DNA of 64,000 nucleotides from Terribacillus halophilus (GCF_900101385.1 NZ_FMZB01000008.1:1-64000), one strand, 5' to 3'; numbered from the stretch's first letter, positions 8,320-16,806 are shown. Notes: generated from the sequence alone by a model not told the origin. Translations and numbers: made by a program.

Positions 8320-8348
8320 TTGTAAATCAAAAAAAGTTGATTTATAAT
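8320..8348 (+). promoter_or_regulatory. sigma-A promoter of the arsR2-arsO-arsN operon
   Basis: TTGTAA at 8320-8325, 17-bp spacer, TATAAT at 8343-8348. The spacer is filled by an ArsR-type palindrome, so repressor binding would block RNA polymerase. Confidence 0.8.
8324..8343. promoter_or_regulatory. ArsR operator 1
   Basis: AAATCAA-6-TTGATTT, a perfect 7+6+7 palindrome matching the ATCAA-N6-TTGAT ArsR operator form, placed between -35 and -10 of the plus-strand promoter. Confidence 0.85.
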
Positions 8349-8351
8349 CTA

Positions 8352-8373
8352 TACATCAAAAAAAGTTGATGTA
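8352..8373. promoter_or_regulatory. ArsR operator 2
   Basis: TACATCAA-6-TTGATGTA, a perfect 8+6+8 palindrome with the same AAAAAG centre as operator 1, 28 bp away centre to centre. It lies at the expected transcription start and touches the Shine-Dalgarno of the second arsR. Confidence 0.85.
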
Positions 8374-8386
8374 AGGAGTGCTTGTG

Positions 8387-8707
8387 ATGAAGGAATGGCA
8401 AGATTATGAGCGTATGTTTAAAGCGCTCGCTGATAGTAAACGTCTCGAGCTGTTACATTTACTGGCTCAAACGCCAGAGGAGTCTGTTTGTGTTTGTGAT
8501 CTGACTGAAGCGCTGAATATGGCGCAATCCAAGCTGTCCTATCATATCAAAATCCTGCTGGATGCTGGTTTGATCACAAAGGAAAAGCGGGGGACATGGA
8601 ATTACTATGGCTTGCAGCATTCAAACTTGAATCATGTTTTGTCCGAAGAATTATGCTGTCTCTTAAGGGGACCAAAAGAAACAGCGGCTCAAGCGTGCTG
8701 TAAATAA
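8387..8707 (+). CDS. ArsR-family metalloregulator 2
   Basis: A 106-residue ArsR protein distinct from the divergent ArsR1. Helix-turn-helix ALNMAQSKLSYHIKILLDAGL, vicinal cysteines in ESVCVCDLT (Cys35, Cys37), and extra cysteine pairs near the C-terminus (LCCLL, ACCK). The ATG at 8387 has AAGGAG 8 nt upstream; earlier GTG codons are too close to that site. It leads an operon with a flavin monooxygenase and a GNAT enzyme. The two ArsR proteins share one control region with two identical half-site palindromes, so cross-regulation is likely. Confidence 0.9.
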   Translation: MKEWQDYERMFKALADSKRLELLHLLAQTPEESVCVCDLTEALNMAQSKLSYHIKILLDAGLITKEKRGTWNYYGLQHSNLNHVLSEELCCLLRGPKETAAQACCK

Positions 8708-8722
8708 TAAGGAGGAGATCTT

Positions 8723-9994
8723 ATGGGAAATGATTTACCTGTCGTTATTATCGGAAGCGGACCGGTGGGCCTTGCCGCAGCTGCACATCTTGCAAAGTAT
8801 GGCGTGCCATTTCTTATCTTGGAGAAGGGGGAAGCAGCAGGGTCTACTATTAAAGAATGGAAGCATGTCCGTTTATTCTCGTCTTGGGAATATAACATTG
8901 ACCAAGCAGCTAAGGAGCTGCTTGAGGGTAATGGTTGGCTAACGCCGGATATAACACAGCTTCCGACTGGAGGCGAACTGGTTGCCCGTTATCTTCAACC
9001 GCTGGCTGCTTTACCAGAAATCGCTCCATATGTTGTCTATGGTGCAGAAGTAATTGCTGTCACTCGAGAGGGAGTCGATAAGCTGAAAACTGCTGGAAGG
9101 GATAAGCTGCCGTTCCTTGTCTATGCTAAATCAGGCGGTAAAACAGCAGCATACCGTGCGAAGGCTGTCATCGATGCAAGCGGGACTTGGTATAACCCGA
9201 ATCCCCCCTCAGCAGACGGTGTATGGCAGAAAGAACTTCAAGTACATACAGGCATTCCCTCTGCTGCTGAAGATATGGATGCTTTAAAGGATAAGCATAT
9301 AGCGGTGATCGGCAGCGGTCATTCTGCTTTGCAAACATTGGCTGAGCTTGCTCAGGTAAAGCAGATTCACCCTGATACAGCTATTACTTGGCTGATCCGG
9401 CGTGGGAACCCTGCTTCCGCATATGGAGGCAAAGAGAGAGATCAATTGGCGGCAAGAGGCGCGTTGGGAATGCACGCGGAGAGCTTGGTTAATAGTGGTG
9501 TTTTAAATATCAAGCCAGGTTTCCGTACGGATAAGATCACCAATCAGGATAAGCGCTTCCGGATAACCAGTCTGTCTGGAGAAGCGGTTGAAGAAGTGGA
9601 TGAAATATACGTCAATACAGGTGCTCGGCCTGATTTCAGTTTTTTAAGGGAAATACGATACCAAATTGATCCTGCCATTGAAAGCACGCCTGCTTTGGCA
9701 CCATTGATCGATCCGAATGTTCACAGCTGCGGGACCGTAAGACCGCATGGTGAAAAGGAACTGCGGCAGCCAGAGCCGAACTTTTATATCGCTGGTGTGA
9801 AAAGTTACGGAAGAGCACCGACATTCTTGCTGGCAACCGGATATGAACAAGTACGCTCCATTGTCGCCAGGATCGCGGGTGATAAGCAAGCAGCGGAGCA
9901 AGTGAAGCTTTCGCTGCCGGAGACTGGTGTCTGTTCAACCGACCGTCTTTCTGTACAAACCAGCTGTAGTGAGAAAGGATGTTGTACATGCTGA
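8723..9994 (+). CDS. arsO: flavin-dependent monooxygenase, ArsO-like
   Basis: A 423-residue FAD/NADPH enzyme of the flavin-containing monooxygenase/thioredoxin reductase-like group. FAD motif GSGPVGLAAAAHLA at residues 11-24, FMO-like RLFSSWEYNIDQAA, and NADP motif VIGSGHSALQTLAEL near residue 193. The last 20 residues carry five or more cysteines (C.TD, SCSEKGCCTC), unusual for FMO enzymes but sensible for a protein that meets trivalent arsenicals. ArsO flavoproteins are recurrent members of ars operons whose exact reaction is unsettled. Its stop overlaps the start of the GNAT gene, giving translational coupling. The ArsO name rests on context and family. Confidence 0.78.
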   Translation: MGNDLPVVIIGSGPVGLAAAAHLAKYGVPFLILEKGEAAGSTIKEWKHVRLFSSWEYNIDQAAKELLEGNGWLTPDITQLPTGGELVARYLQPLAALPEIAPYVVYGAEVIAVTREGVDKLKTAGRDKLPFLVYAKSGGKTAAYRAKAVIDASGTWYNPNPPSADGVWQKELQVHTGIPSAAEDMDALKDKHIAVIGSGHSALQTLAELAQVKQIHPDTAITWLIRRGNPASAYGGKERDQLAARGALGMHAESLVNSGVLNIKPGFRTDKITNQDKRFRITSLSGEAVEEVDEIYVNTGARPDFSFLREIRYQIDPAIESTPALAPLIDPNVHSCGTVRPHGEKELRQPEPNFYIAGVKSYGRAPTFLLATGYEQVRSIVARIAGDKQAAEQVKLSLPETGVCSTDRLSVQTSCSEKGCCTC

Positions 9995-10476
9995 TAAGGA
10001 TACTGGAACAGCGGGATTGGCCGGCTGTTAAACAGATCTATCAGGATGGTATGGATGGGGGAAATGCTACATTTGAAACAAATGCTCCTGACTGGGAAGA
10101 GTGGAATAAATCGAAACTGCCATTTGGAAGATTGGTGGCGAATCAAGATGGTATCGTCACAGGATGGGTAGCACTGACACCATATTCGAGCAGAGAGGTA
10201 TACCGAGGGGTAGCGGACATCAGCATCTATATCCATCCAGCTTATCAAGGTCGCGGGGTGGGCAGGAAACTAATGAAGAAACTGCTGGAAATATGCGATC
10301 AGCAGGGCATATGGACAGTCCAAGCAAGTATATTCCCGGAGAATACAGCTAGCCTGGCACTCCATAAAAGCTGCGGATTCCGGGAGGTCGGAATCCGTGA
10401 GCGAATCGGAAAGCTCTACGGGAGGTGGCGGGATGTCATGCTATTGGAGAGGAGGATGACCTATGATCCTGAATAA
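9988..10476 (+). CDS. GNAT acetyltransferase, ArsN1/phosphinothricin-type
   Basis: A 162-residue GNAT enzyme of the phosphinothricin acetyltransferase family: opening IRILEQRDWPAVKQIYQDGMDGGNATFET, acetyl-CoA loop YQGRGVGRKLM, and the typical end FREVGIRERIGKLYGRWRDVMLLERR. ArsN1 members in ars operons acetylate the alpha-amino group of arsinothricin, the arsenical analogue of phosphinothricin. I place the start at ATG 9988, 9 nt after GAAAGGA, overlapping arsO by 7 nt; an ATG at 9979 abuts the ribosome site. Context as third gene after arsR2 and arsO supports a role in organoarsenical resistance; phosphinothricin or another amino acid remains possible. Confidence 0.8.
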   Translation: MLIRILEQRDWPAVKQIYQDGMDGGNATFETNAPDWEEWNKSKLPFGRLVANQDGIVTGWVALTPYSSREVYRGVADISIYIHPAYQGRGVGRKLMKKLLEICDQQGIWTVQASIFPENTASLALHKSCGFREVGIRERIGKLYGRWRDVMLLERRMTYDPE

Positions 10477-10675
10477 AGGCGGAAAACTGAGTGTGGAATA
10501 CTTTTTATCTTATTTAGAACTGGTTTCCAATGCCAGGCAATGCAGCACTGCAGAAGTGTATGATATTGTTTTTGACAGACTATTTGACCAGGATGAAACA
10601 AAACTTGGGCAAGCTAGCTTCCAAGCATTCAATGATGCATATGAACAGTTCACAAAGAAGCCGGAATCCATATGA
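10463..10675 (+). CDS. small protein of unknown function
   Basis: A 70-codon frame overlapping the end of the GNAT gene by 14 nt, with GAGGAGG 7 nt before its ATG, and closed by a terminator whose stem overlaps its last codons. The product is acidic and probably helical (SYLELVSNARQCSTAEVYDIVFDRLF). No family is recognised. Its position as last gene of the arsR2-arsO-arsN operon is the only functional hint. Confidence 0.55.
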   Translation: MILNKGGKLSVEYFLSYLELVSNARQCSTAEVYDIVFDRLFDQDETKLGQASFQAFNDAYEQFTKKPESI

Positions 10676-10692
10676 GGACCCGGCTTTTTTGT
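10656..10692 (+). terminator. terminator of the arsR2-arsO-arsN operon
   Basis: AAGCCGG/CCGGCTT stem with a 15-nt loop followed by TTTTTTGT. Confidence 0.85.
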
Positions 10693-10803
10693 AAAGGACC
10701 TAAAGTACTCCAGTTTTAGTACCGCCCTTTTTGCGTTATAATGGTAATAGCAATCATCATTTCACACCCGGTTTTAAAATAGATTGAAAGAGAGTGTTCA
10801 GCA

Positions 10804-11520
10804 ATGGGACGTAAATGGAACAATATCAAAGAAAAGAAAGCTTCGAAGGATGCCAATACGAGTCGGATTTATGCGAAGTTCGGTCGGGAAATCTACGTAG
10901 TAGCCAAACAAGGCGAGCCGGATCCGGAAGCCAACCAGGCGTTGAAGTTCGTCTTGGAGCGCGCAAAGACATATAACGTACCAAAGGCAATCATTGAGCG
11001 TGCGATTGAAAAAGCAAAGGGCGGCGGCGAAGAGAACTACGATGAAATGCGCTATGAAGGCTTCGGTCCTAACGGATCCATGATCATCGTTGATGCACTG
11101 ACGAACAATGTGAACCGTACAGCGCCGGAGGTTCGTGCTGCGTTCGGTAAGAATGGCGGGAACATGGGTGTCAGTGGATCGGTTGCCTACATGTTTGATG
11201 CAACGGCAGTAATCGGTATCGAAGGCAAATCCTCTGATGAAGTATTGGAAATCCTAATGGAAGCTGACGTTGATGCACGGGACATCATCGAAGAAGGCGA
11301 TGCAGTCATCGTTTATGCGGAACCGGATCAATTCCATGTTGTACAGGAGGCACTTAAACAAGCTGGTATCGAAGAGTTCACAGTAGCTGAGCTTACCATG
11401 CTTGCGCAGAACGATATCAACCTTGATCCGGAATCCCAAGAGCAATTCGAGAAGCTGATCGATGCACTGGAAGATCTGGAGGATGTGCAGCAGGTTTATC
11501 ATAATGTTGATTTAGGTTGA
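10804..11520 (+). CDS. yeeI: YebC/PmpR-family protein (YeeI-like)
   Basis: A 238-residue YebC/TACO1 family protein with all usual segments: opening [48 protein letters not shown], and [15 protein letters not shown]. YebC proteins act as translation factors that relieve ribosome stalling at difficult (for example polyproline) sequences and are also described as transcriptional regulators. The [10 protein letters not shown] start resembles the B. subtilis YeeI paralogue rather than YrbC. A TATAAT lies at 10737-10742, and the gene is monocistronic, ended by a strong terminator. Confidence 0.92.
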   Translation: MGRKWNNIKEKKASKDANTSRIYAKFGREIYVVAKQGEPDPEANQALKFVLERAKTYNVPKAIIERAIEKAKGGGEENYDEMRYEGFGPNGSMIIVDALTNNVNRTAPEVRAAFGKNGGNMGVSGSVAYMFDATAVIGIEGKSSDEVLEILMEADVDARDIIEEGDAVIVYAEPDQFHVVQEALKQAGIEEFTVAELTMLAQNDINLDPESQEQFEKLIDALEDLEDVQQVYHNVDLG

Positions 11521-11525
11521 GTCCA

Positions 11526-11563
11526 GAAACACTTTTTCCTATCGGGAAAAGGTGTTTTTTTCT
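11526..11563 (+). terminator. terminator after the YebC-family gene
   Basis: AACACTTTTTCC/GGGAAAAGGTGTT stem followed by TTTTTT. Confidence 0.85.
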
Positions 11564-11632
11564 TGGTTTGCTTTTCTTATGATCGATTGCTAGTCTTAAA
11601 GTGTGTTTACGTTTGCAACAGGAGGAAAGAAA

Positions 11633-13291
11633 ATGAAGGTAGTTGCAATTGCTCCCTACAAGGGATTAGGTATCTTGATGCAGGAAGTGGCAAACAGTCT
11701 TCAGCTAGAGGATGTTGAAATTTTATACGGTGATTTGGCTGAAGGTGTAAAAAATGCTGTTAGGGCAGAACAAGAAGGTGCCGATCTGATTATCAGCCGC
11801 GGCGGTACTGCGGAACGAATCAAGCAGAGAGTTAATATCCCAGTAATCGAAATAGAGGTATCAGGTTTTGATGTACTTCGTGTACTTTCCTTGGTTCGCG
11901 ATAAGCAAAAGAAGGCTGCGTTTGTTGGATTTCCTGTTTTAGCTAAAGCCGTCTCGACCATTAGTAAGCTGACTTCCTCGGCAGTGGATGTATACGCAAT
12001 CAACAAAGAAGAGTCTATTGAAACACGACTGCAGCAACTTAAAGATCAGGATTATACGTTCGTGGTTGGAGATGTAATCACTGTAGAGCTGGCTGAACGG
12101 ATAGGCTTGCATGGAATCTTGCTAACATCAGGCAAAGAAAGTGTGCAGCAAGCTTTCCTGAAGGCGAAGGAGACACTTTCTTATTTAGAATCCTTTAACA
12201 ATAAAAATAAGCAGCTGCTTCAAATGTTAAAACAGTTGAAGCAGTGGATACTCGTAGTTGATGAGCAGCAAAATATTATATTGGAAACAAAATCGGTTTC
12301 ATCTTTCTTTCAGCAATATTTGCTTCAAGTGGCAGTGCGCGTGCAAAGCAGCTGTTCATTCGTTCTATCCGGTAAGGAAGATAGATTCTTGATAAAAGCA
12401 AATAGATTGCAGCAGGATAATCTGATCATGTACCAGATCGAGCCTGCATATGAAGATGAGGCGGCAATTGAAGTACGTTTAGGACAATATGCTGACACAC
12501 CTGGCAGTGAAGGGTTATATGTCAGTAGATGGATGGACAAGGCACGACATTTCAAAAAGGACGAGTATGCGAGAGGAATATGGCTGATAGGAGAATCAGG
12601 TTCGGGCAGAGCCATTCTTGCTAGGTATCTGCACAATGTGCATGCTCCCTTCCTACGCATTTCCGGTAAACTGCTTAATAAGCAGCATTTAAATGAATTA
12701 AATACTGTTCTTTTAGAAGAAGGAACTATTTTTGTAAGGGATGCTGATCAGCTTAATCGGGTAGATATTGAAAAGATGGAGAAGCTTGTAAAGGACAGAT
12801 CCGGTAAACTGCTTTTATCTGCTGCAGAGGAACCGCAAGATAAAAGGGGCACTGCTGTATTTAATCTGCCGCCGCTCCGGGACCGCAATGAAGAGATTCC
12901 TGTACTGACAAAAGTCTTTATCAGTCATTTTAATAATATGTATGGGAAGCAAATTGCCGGTGTTGAGGAGGAGGGGCTGGAAGAACTGATCCGCTTTGAA
13001 TATCCCGGGAATGTAACGGATCTCCAACGCATTATTAAACAAGCAGTATTGAAATCAACTGGTGAATATCTATCAAAAGAATGTATCCTGGAGAGTATTT
13101 CATCAAGCAATCTTTTAAAGTGGGAGCTGCCGCTTCATGGTACACTAGCTGAAATTGAATCTGAGATAATATACCAAGTATGGAAAGCAGAGAACCAAAA
13201 TAATACGAAGACAGCTGCGAGGTTAGGAATTAACCGGACAACATTATGGAGAAGACTGAAGGAGCGGGTTGAAAAAGGAGGACGCACATGA
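11633..13291 (+). CDS. PrpR_N-type regulator with degenerate AAA domain and Fis HTH
   Basis: A 552-residue regulator. Residues 1-180 are a PrpR_N sensor domain (ADLIISRGGTAERIKQRVNIPVIEI); about 300-480 is an AAA module of sigma-54 activator ancestry; the C-terminus is a Fis-type helix-turn-helix (NNTKTAARLGINRTTLWRRLK). The Walker A is changed to GESGSGRA (lysine lost), Walker B is FVRDADQ rather than a DE pair, and no GAFTGA loop exists, so contact with sigma-54 and normal ATP hydrolysis are unlikely. The ATG at 11633 follows AGGAGG. It lies ahead of the hydroxy-acid gene cluster in the same direction and is probably its regulator, acting with sigma-A. Confidence 0.82.
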   Translation: MKVVAIAPYKGLGILMQEVANSLQLEDVEILYGDLAEGVKNAVRAEQEGADLIISRGGTAERIKQRVNIPVIEIEVSGFDVLRVLSLVRDKQKKAAFVGFPVLAKAVSTISKLTSSAVDVYAINKEESIETRLQQLKDQDYTFVVGDVITVELAERIGLHGILLTSGKESVQQAFLKAKETLSYLESFNNKNKQLLQMLKQLKQWILVVDEQQNIILETKSVSSFFQQYLLQVAVRVQSSCSFVLSGKEDRFLIKANRLQQDNLIMYQIEPAYEDEAAIEVRLGQYADTPGSEGLYVSRWMDKARHFKKDEYARGIWLIGESGSGRAILARYLHNVHAPFLRISGKLLNKQHLNELNTVLLEEGTIFVRDADQLNRVDIEKMEKLVKDRSGKLLLSAAEEPQDKRGTAVFNLPPLRDRNEEIPVLTKVFISHFNNMYGKQIAGVEEEGLEELIRFEYPGNVTDLQRIIKQAVLKSTGEYLSKECILESISSSNLLKWELPLHGTLAEIESEIIYQVWKAENQNNTKTAARLGINRTTLWRRLKERVEKGGRT

Positions 13292-13311
13292 ATTGTGCGT
13301 CCTCCTTTTTA
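13276..13311 (+). terminator. terminator of the PrpR_N regulator gene
   Basis: A 12-bp stem (AGGAGGACGCAC/GTGCGTCCTCCT) followed by TTTTT; the stem overlaps the end of the coding region. Confidence 0.9.
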
Positions 13312-13415
13312 TATAAGTGTTTAAAAATGAAACAAAATAAAGTAATTAAAATAAAATAAATCAAAATATAAGAATTAGGTTGATTAATTAAACACCTTCT
13401 CCTATAGTTGAATTA

Positions 13416-13429
13416 TGAAAGCGCAAACA
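13416..13429 (+). promoter_or_regulatory. cre-like site before the acid-sugar cluster
   Basis: TGAAAGCGCAAACA fits the relaxed cre consensus WTGNAANCGNWNNCW and has one mismatch to TGWAANCGNTNWCA. It lies 14 bp before the start of the DapA-like gene, where CcpA would block transcription. Confidence 0.6.
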
Positions 13430-13443
13430 ACGGAGGGGATTAT

Positions 13444-14325
13444 ATGAAGTTAGCTGGTATTTGGCCGGCAATGGTGACGGCCTTTGATGAAGAACAACGC
13501 GTATCAGAGAAACATTTAAAACAGCTTACTGATCATTTGATCGGTGAAGGTGTCCATGGTTTGTTCATTTTAGGGACGAACGGTGAATTTCATACGCTAA
13601 CCACAGAAGAGAAGCTGTTAGTTGCCAGAACGGTGATGGAAGCAGCAGATGATCGTGTACCAGTCATGGTTGGTACAGGAGGTAATTCAACCAAGGAAGT
13701 AATAGATTTATCCTTGCAGATGAAAGATTTGGGCGCGGATGCGTTATCGATTATCACCCCGTACTTCATACCAATAACGCAGGAAGAGCTAGCGGAGCAC
13801 TACGAATACATTGCAGATGCAATTGAAATGCCAATCATGCTTTATAATATCCCATCTAAAACAGGGATGCATATCGAACCGGAGACAGTGGAGAGATTGG
13901 CAGATCATCCTTATATTATCGGAATAAAGGACAGCAGCGGTAAATTCGATAATATCCAAGCTTATATCGATGTGACAAAAGGAAAGGATTTTGCTGTATT
14001 CGCGGGTACAGATTCCCTTATTCTGCAGACACTGCAGGCAGGAGGTAAGGGGGCAGTAGCTGCAACTGCAAATGTACTGCCCAAGACGGTGCTGAGTATT
14101 TATCGCCATGCTCAAGAAGATGCAGCAGCTGCTGAAGCAGCGCAAAAATCACTGCAGTCTCTCAGGGATACATTTGCATACGGCACCATTCCGTCTTCCC
14201 TGAAAAAGGCTATCCAGATAAAAGGTTTTCAAGTTGGTGATCCGAGACTGCCTGTGAAACCTGTATCTGAAGAGGCTCTTCGAAAAATAGAGAACATGAT
14301 GAAACAGTACAAGATGGGCTTATAG
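13444..14325 (+). CDS. DapA/NAL-family aldolase
   Basis: A 293-residue class I aldolase of the dihydrodipicolinate synthase / N-acetylneuraminate lyase family. Catalytic Tyr134 (MLYNIPSKTG) and Schiff-base Lys162 (IGIKDSSGKF) are present, as is the GTNGEFHTLT pyruvate-binding segment. The ATG at 13444 follows CGGAGGGG. Because it heads a catabolic cluster and a housekeeping dapA is not expected here, it probably cleaves a 2-oxo acid of sugar-acid origin to pyruvate plus an aldehyde, which the next gene's iron alcohol dehydrogenase could reduce or oxidise. The exact substrate is unknown. Confidence 0.88.
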   Translation: MKLAGIWPAMVTAFDEEQRVSEKHLKQLTDHLIGEGVHGLFILGTNGEFHTLTTEEKLLVARTVMEAADDRVPVMVGTGGNSTKEVIDLSLQMKDLGADALSIITPYFIPITQEELAEHYEYIADAIEMPIMLYNIPSKTGMHIEPETVERLADHPYIIGIKDSSGKFDNIQAYIDVTKGKDFAVFAGTDSLILQTLQAGGKGAVAATANVLPKTVLSIYRHAQEDAAAAEAAQKSLQSLRDTFAYGTIPSSLKKAIQIKGFQVGDPRLPVKPVSEEALRKIENMMKQYKMGL

Positions 14326-14337
14326 GAGGTCATACGC

Positions 14338-15498
14338 ATGTATGTATTCAAAACGGCAGATACCATTATTACCAAAGTCGGGATCGCAAGTGAAATAGGA
14401 GAGCATCTTTCGCAATTAAAGCAGCATGTTCAAAAAGCTTTATTGCTGACACAACCTGCATTGCAAAAGTCAGGAGCAGTGGAGAAAGTTGTGGCAAGTC
14501 TTAATCAGGCGGGGGTATCGGTTGATGTGACAACAGATGTGGAACCCGAGCCGACTTTGTCCAATATAGAGACTGTCTACCAAGCAACGCTCAACGTGAC
14601 AGACTACGATGTATTGATCGGTCTCGGCGGCGGCAGTATCTTGGATACGACAAAACTGCTCTCTGTCATGAAGACCAATGACATGTCATTGGATGAAATG
14701 CTAGGGTCAGACCAAGTGAAGCAGCCAGGGATTCCAACAGTCCTGATTCCGACAACTTCTGGAACCGGAGCGGAAGTGACACCTAACGCTATTGTCACTC
14801 TGCCAGAGAAAGAACTGAAGATTGGTGTGGTAAGCAGCTATCTTCTGCCGAATTTAGTACTGATCGACGCAGCTTTGACGACTGGCTTGCCAAAACCTAT
14901 CACCGCAGCTACAGGAATGGACGCCTTTACACATGCGCTGGAATCTTATATTTCCAATAAAGCAAATCCTATCAGTGACATGTTCGCTTTGGAGGCTATC
15001 CGTCTTATCTCGGCAAATATCGAAACCGCTTACTTTAACGGCGGGAATATCGAGGCGCGGGAGCGTATGCTGATTGGTTCCATGTATGGGGGAATGGCCC
15101 TGACGGCTGCCGGCACTGCTGCAGTTCATGCGATGGCGTATCCATTGGGTGGTAAATACAAAATTGCCCACGGTGTTGCAAACTCCATGCTGCTGCCACA
15201 TGTTACGCAGTTCAATATGGATGCGATTGAAACGAGACTAGCGACTGTTGCGGAACCGATGGGAATCAAAAAAGAGAATCAAGATGAAAAAGAAATGGCG
15301 CAAGCAGTTGTGGACCGAATTGTTGAACTTACGAAAATTTTGGAGATTCCGCAGGATCTGAGTGCCTATGGTGTCCAAGACAGCGCAATCGAGTCAATGG
15401 CAGTTGCTGCATTGGATGTGAAAAGACTGATGGATAACAATCCGAAACAGCTTACAAAAGAGGATGTAAAAGCAATATACGGTAAGCTGCTTGCTTAA
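14338..15498 (+). CDS. iron-containing alcohol dehydrogenase
   Basis: A 386-residue group III Fe-dependent alcohol dehydrogenase. NAD-binding GGGSILD is near residue 100, PTTSGTGAEVTPNA follows, and the metal-binding histidines lie in AFTHALESYIS and HGVANSMLLPH. Such enzymes oxidise or reduce short diols, aldehydes and 2-hydroxy acids. It begins 12 nt after the aldolase gene, so it most likely processes the aldehyde released by that aldolase, or oxidises the cluster's starting hydroxy acid. Confidence 0.9.
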   Translation: MYVFKTADTIITKVGIASEIGEHLSQLKQHVQKALLLTQPALQKSGAVEKVVASLNQAGVSVDVTTDVEPEPTLSNIETVYQATLNVTDYDVLIGLGGGSILDTTKLLSVMKTNDMSLDEMLGSDQVKQPGIPTVLIPTTSGTGAEVTPNAIVTLPEKELKIGVVSSYLLPNLVLIDAALTTGLPKPITAATGMDAFTHALESYISNKANPISDMFALEAIRLISANIETAYFNGGNIEARERMLIGSMYGGMALTAAGTAAVHAMAYPLGGKYKIAHGVANSMLLPHVTQFNMDAIETRLATVAEPMGIKKENQDEKEMAQAVVDRIVELTKILEIPQDLSAYGVQDSAIESMAVAALDVKRLMDNNPKQLTKEDVKAIYGKLLA

Positions 15499-15510
15499 GG
15501 TGGGATAGAG

Positions 15511-16806
15511 ATGAACAGGATAGCGATCATCGCGGATGATTTGACAGGGGCGAGTGATTGCGGTGCCGCGTTGCTCCCATATGGAAAGGAAGTAAATGTG
15601 CGAGTCGGGGACACCTTTAATGGTGATTCCCATCAGGCTGTGGTCTGGAATACAGATAGCAGGGCATTACCTGCAAAAACAGCTTACGAGCAAGTGAAGC
15701 AAATAGCTTCAACAGTAAAAGAAGAAGCTTTCGATCTTGTATACAAGAAAATCGATTCTACTATGAGAGGCAATATCGGCAGCGAGCTGGATGCTTTGTA
15801 TGATGTATTTCATCCGGATGTCATCATAGTCGCGCCTGCTTTTCCTAAGCAGAGTCGAATAGTAAAGAATAGGATTCATCGGGTTAATGGTGTTCCCTTG
15901 GGTGAATCAGAGGTAGCGCGAGATCCGAAGACACCTATCACCATTTCCGATATACAGACGCTTTTGCAAATGCAAAGTGCCCATAAAGTGGGTCACTTAA
16001 CAGTGGAGCACTTGGAAAGCGGAGAGGTTCGAACCGAGGAGCAGCTCAAGCGTTTGGTTGCACAAGGGCATGATTACATCACTGTGGACGCTGCAACCGA
16101 GAATGATTTGAAGGTGCTGGCAGCAGCTGGTGTAAATAGTGGACTGCAAATCATATGGAGTGGGTCCTCAGGATTATTCCATCACTTGCCGGGATCCTTT
16201 GGTTTTGCCAAAAAGATAATGCCAAATGAAATGACGATCCAGCAGGGGAATGTGTTGTTTGTTATAGGCAGCATGAGCCGACATGGAAGAAATCAGCTCA
16301 TGCAGTTATTGAGAGAAAAAGAGCTTGCATCGGTTGAGGTGAACGCAGAAAATTTGGTCACTGACACGGAAGCTGCAGAGAAAGAAAGTAAGCGAGTATT
16401 TCAGGAAGTACAAAAAGCGGTAGTTGAAAATCTGCATCCCGTCCTTTTCGTTTCGGAAAAACTGGTTGAAGCTCATGACGAGCTGGAAGCAGTCTCACAT
16501 AGCAATCGAATTGCAAAAGAGCTGGGAAGACTTGTTGAGCAGATTGTTGAGCGATTAGGAATAAACCGCCTTTTTCTTACGGGAGGAGACACAGCCTTAC
16601 AGGTTCTTCGGCAGCTCAGGGTCACTTCATTCCAACTATTCAAGGAGATTGAGCCGGGAGTTCCGTTTGGGAAAGCGTCGGAGCAGGACCTATATATCGT
16701 GACGAAGGCAGGAAGCTTCGGAAGTATGGAAGTAATGGTGAGGGCTTTGGAAGCATTGAAGGGAGAGAGACAGCTTGAAACCAATCATCGGAATCACAAT
16801 GGGTGA
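15511..16806 (+). CDS. four-carbon acid sugar kinase (DUF1537)
   Basis: A 431-residue DUF1537 kinase. The N-terminal domain opens with IAIIADDLTGASDCGAAL and carries KKIDSTMRGNIGSEL; the C-terminal nucleotide-binding domain ends with FLTGGDTALQVLRQL and VTKAGSFG. DUF1537 proteins phosphorylate D-threonate, L-threonate, D-erythronate or related acids at O4 with ATP. Pairing with a PdxA-family dehydrogenase, whose gene overlaps by 32 nt, is the D-threonate/erythronate pathway arrangement (kinase, then oxidative decarboxylation to dihydroxyacetone phosphate). No OtnC/OtnI genes are present, which argues against the L-threonate route. Confidence 0.9.
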   Translation: MNRIAIIADDLTGASDCGAALLPYGKEVNVRVGDTFNGDSHQAVVWNTDSRALPAKTAYEQVKQIASTVKEEAFDLVYKKIDSTMRGNIGSELDALYDVFHPDVIIVAPAFPKQSRIVKNRIHRVNGVPLGESEVARDPKTPITISDIQTLLQMQSAHKVGHLTVEHLESGEVRTEEQLKRLVAQGHDYITVDAATENDLKVLAAAGVNSGLQIIWSGSSGLFHHLPGSFGFAKKIMPNEMTIQQGNVLFVIGSMSRHGRNQLMQLLREKELASVEVNAENLVTDTEAAEKESKRVFQEVQKAVVENLHPVLFVSEKLVEAHDELEAVSHSNRIAKELGRLVEQIVERLGINRLFLTGGDTALQVLRQLRVTSFQLFKEIEPGVPFGKASEQDLYIVTKAGSFGSMEVMVRALEALKGERQLETNHRNHNG

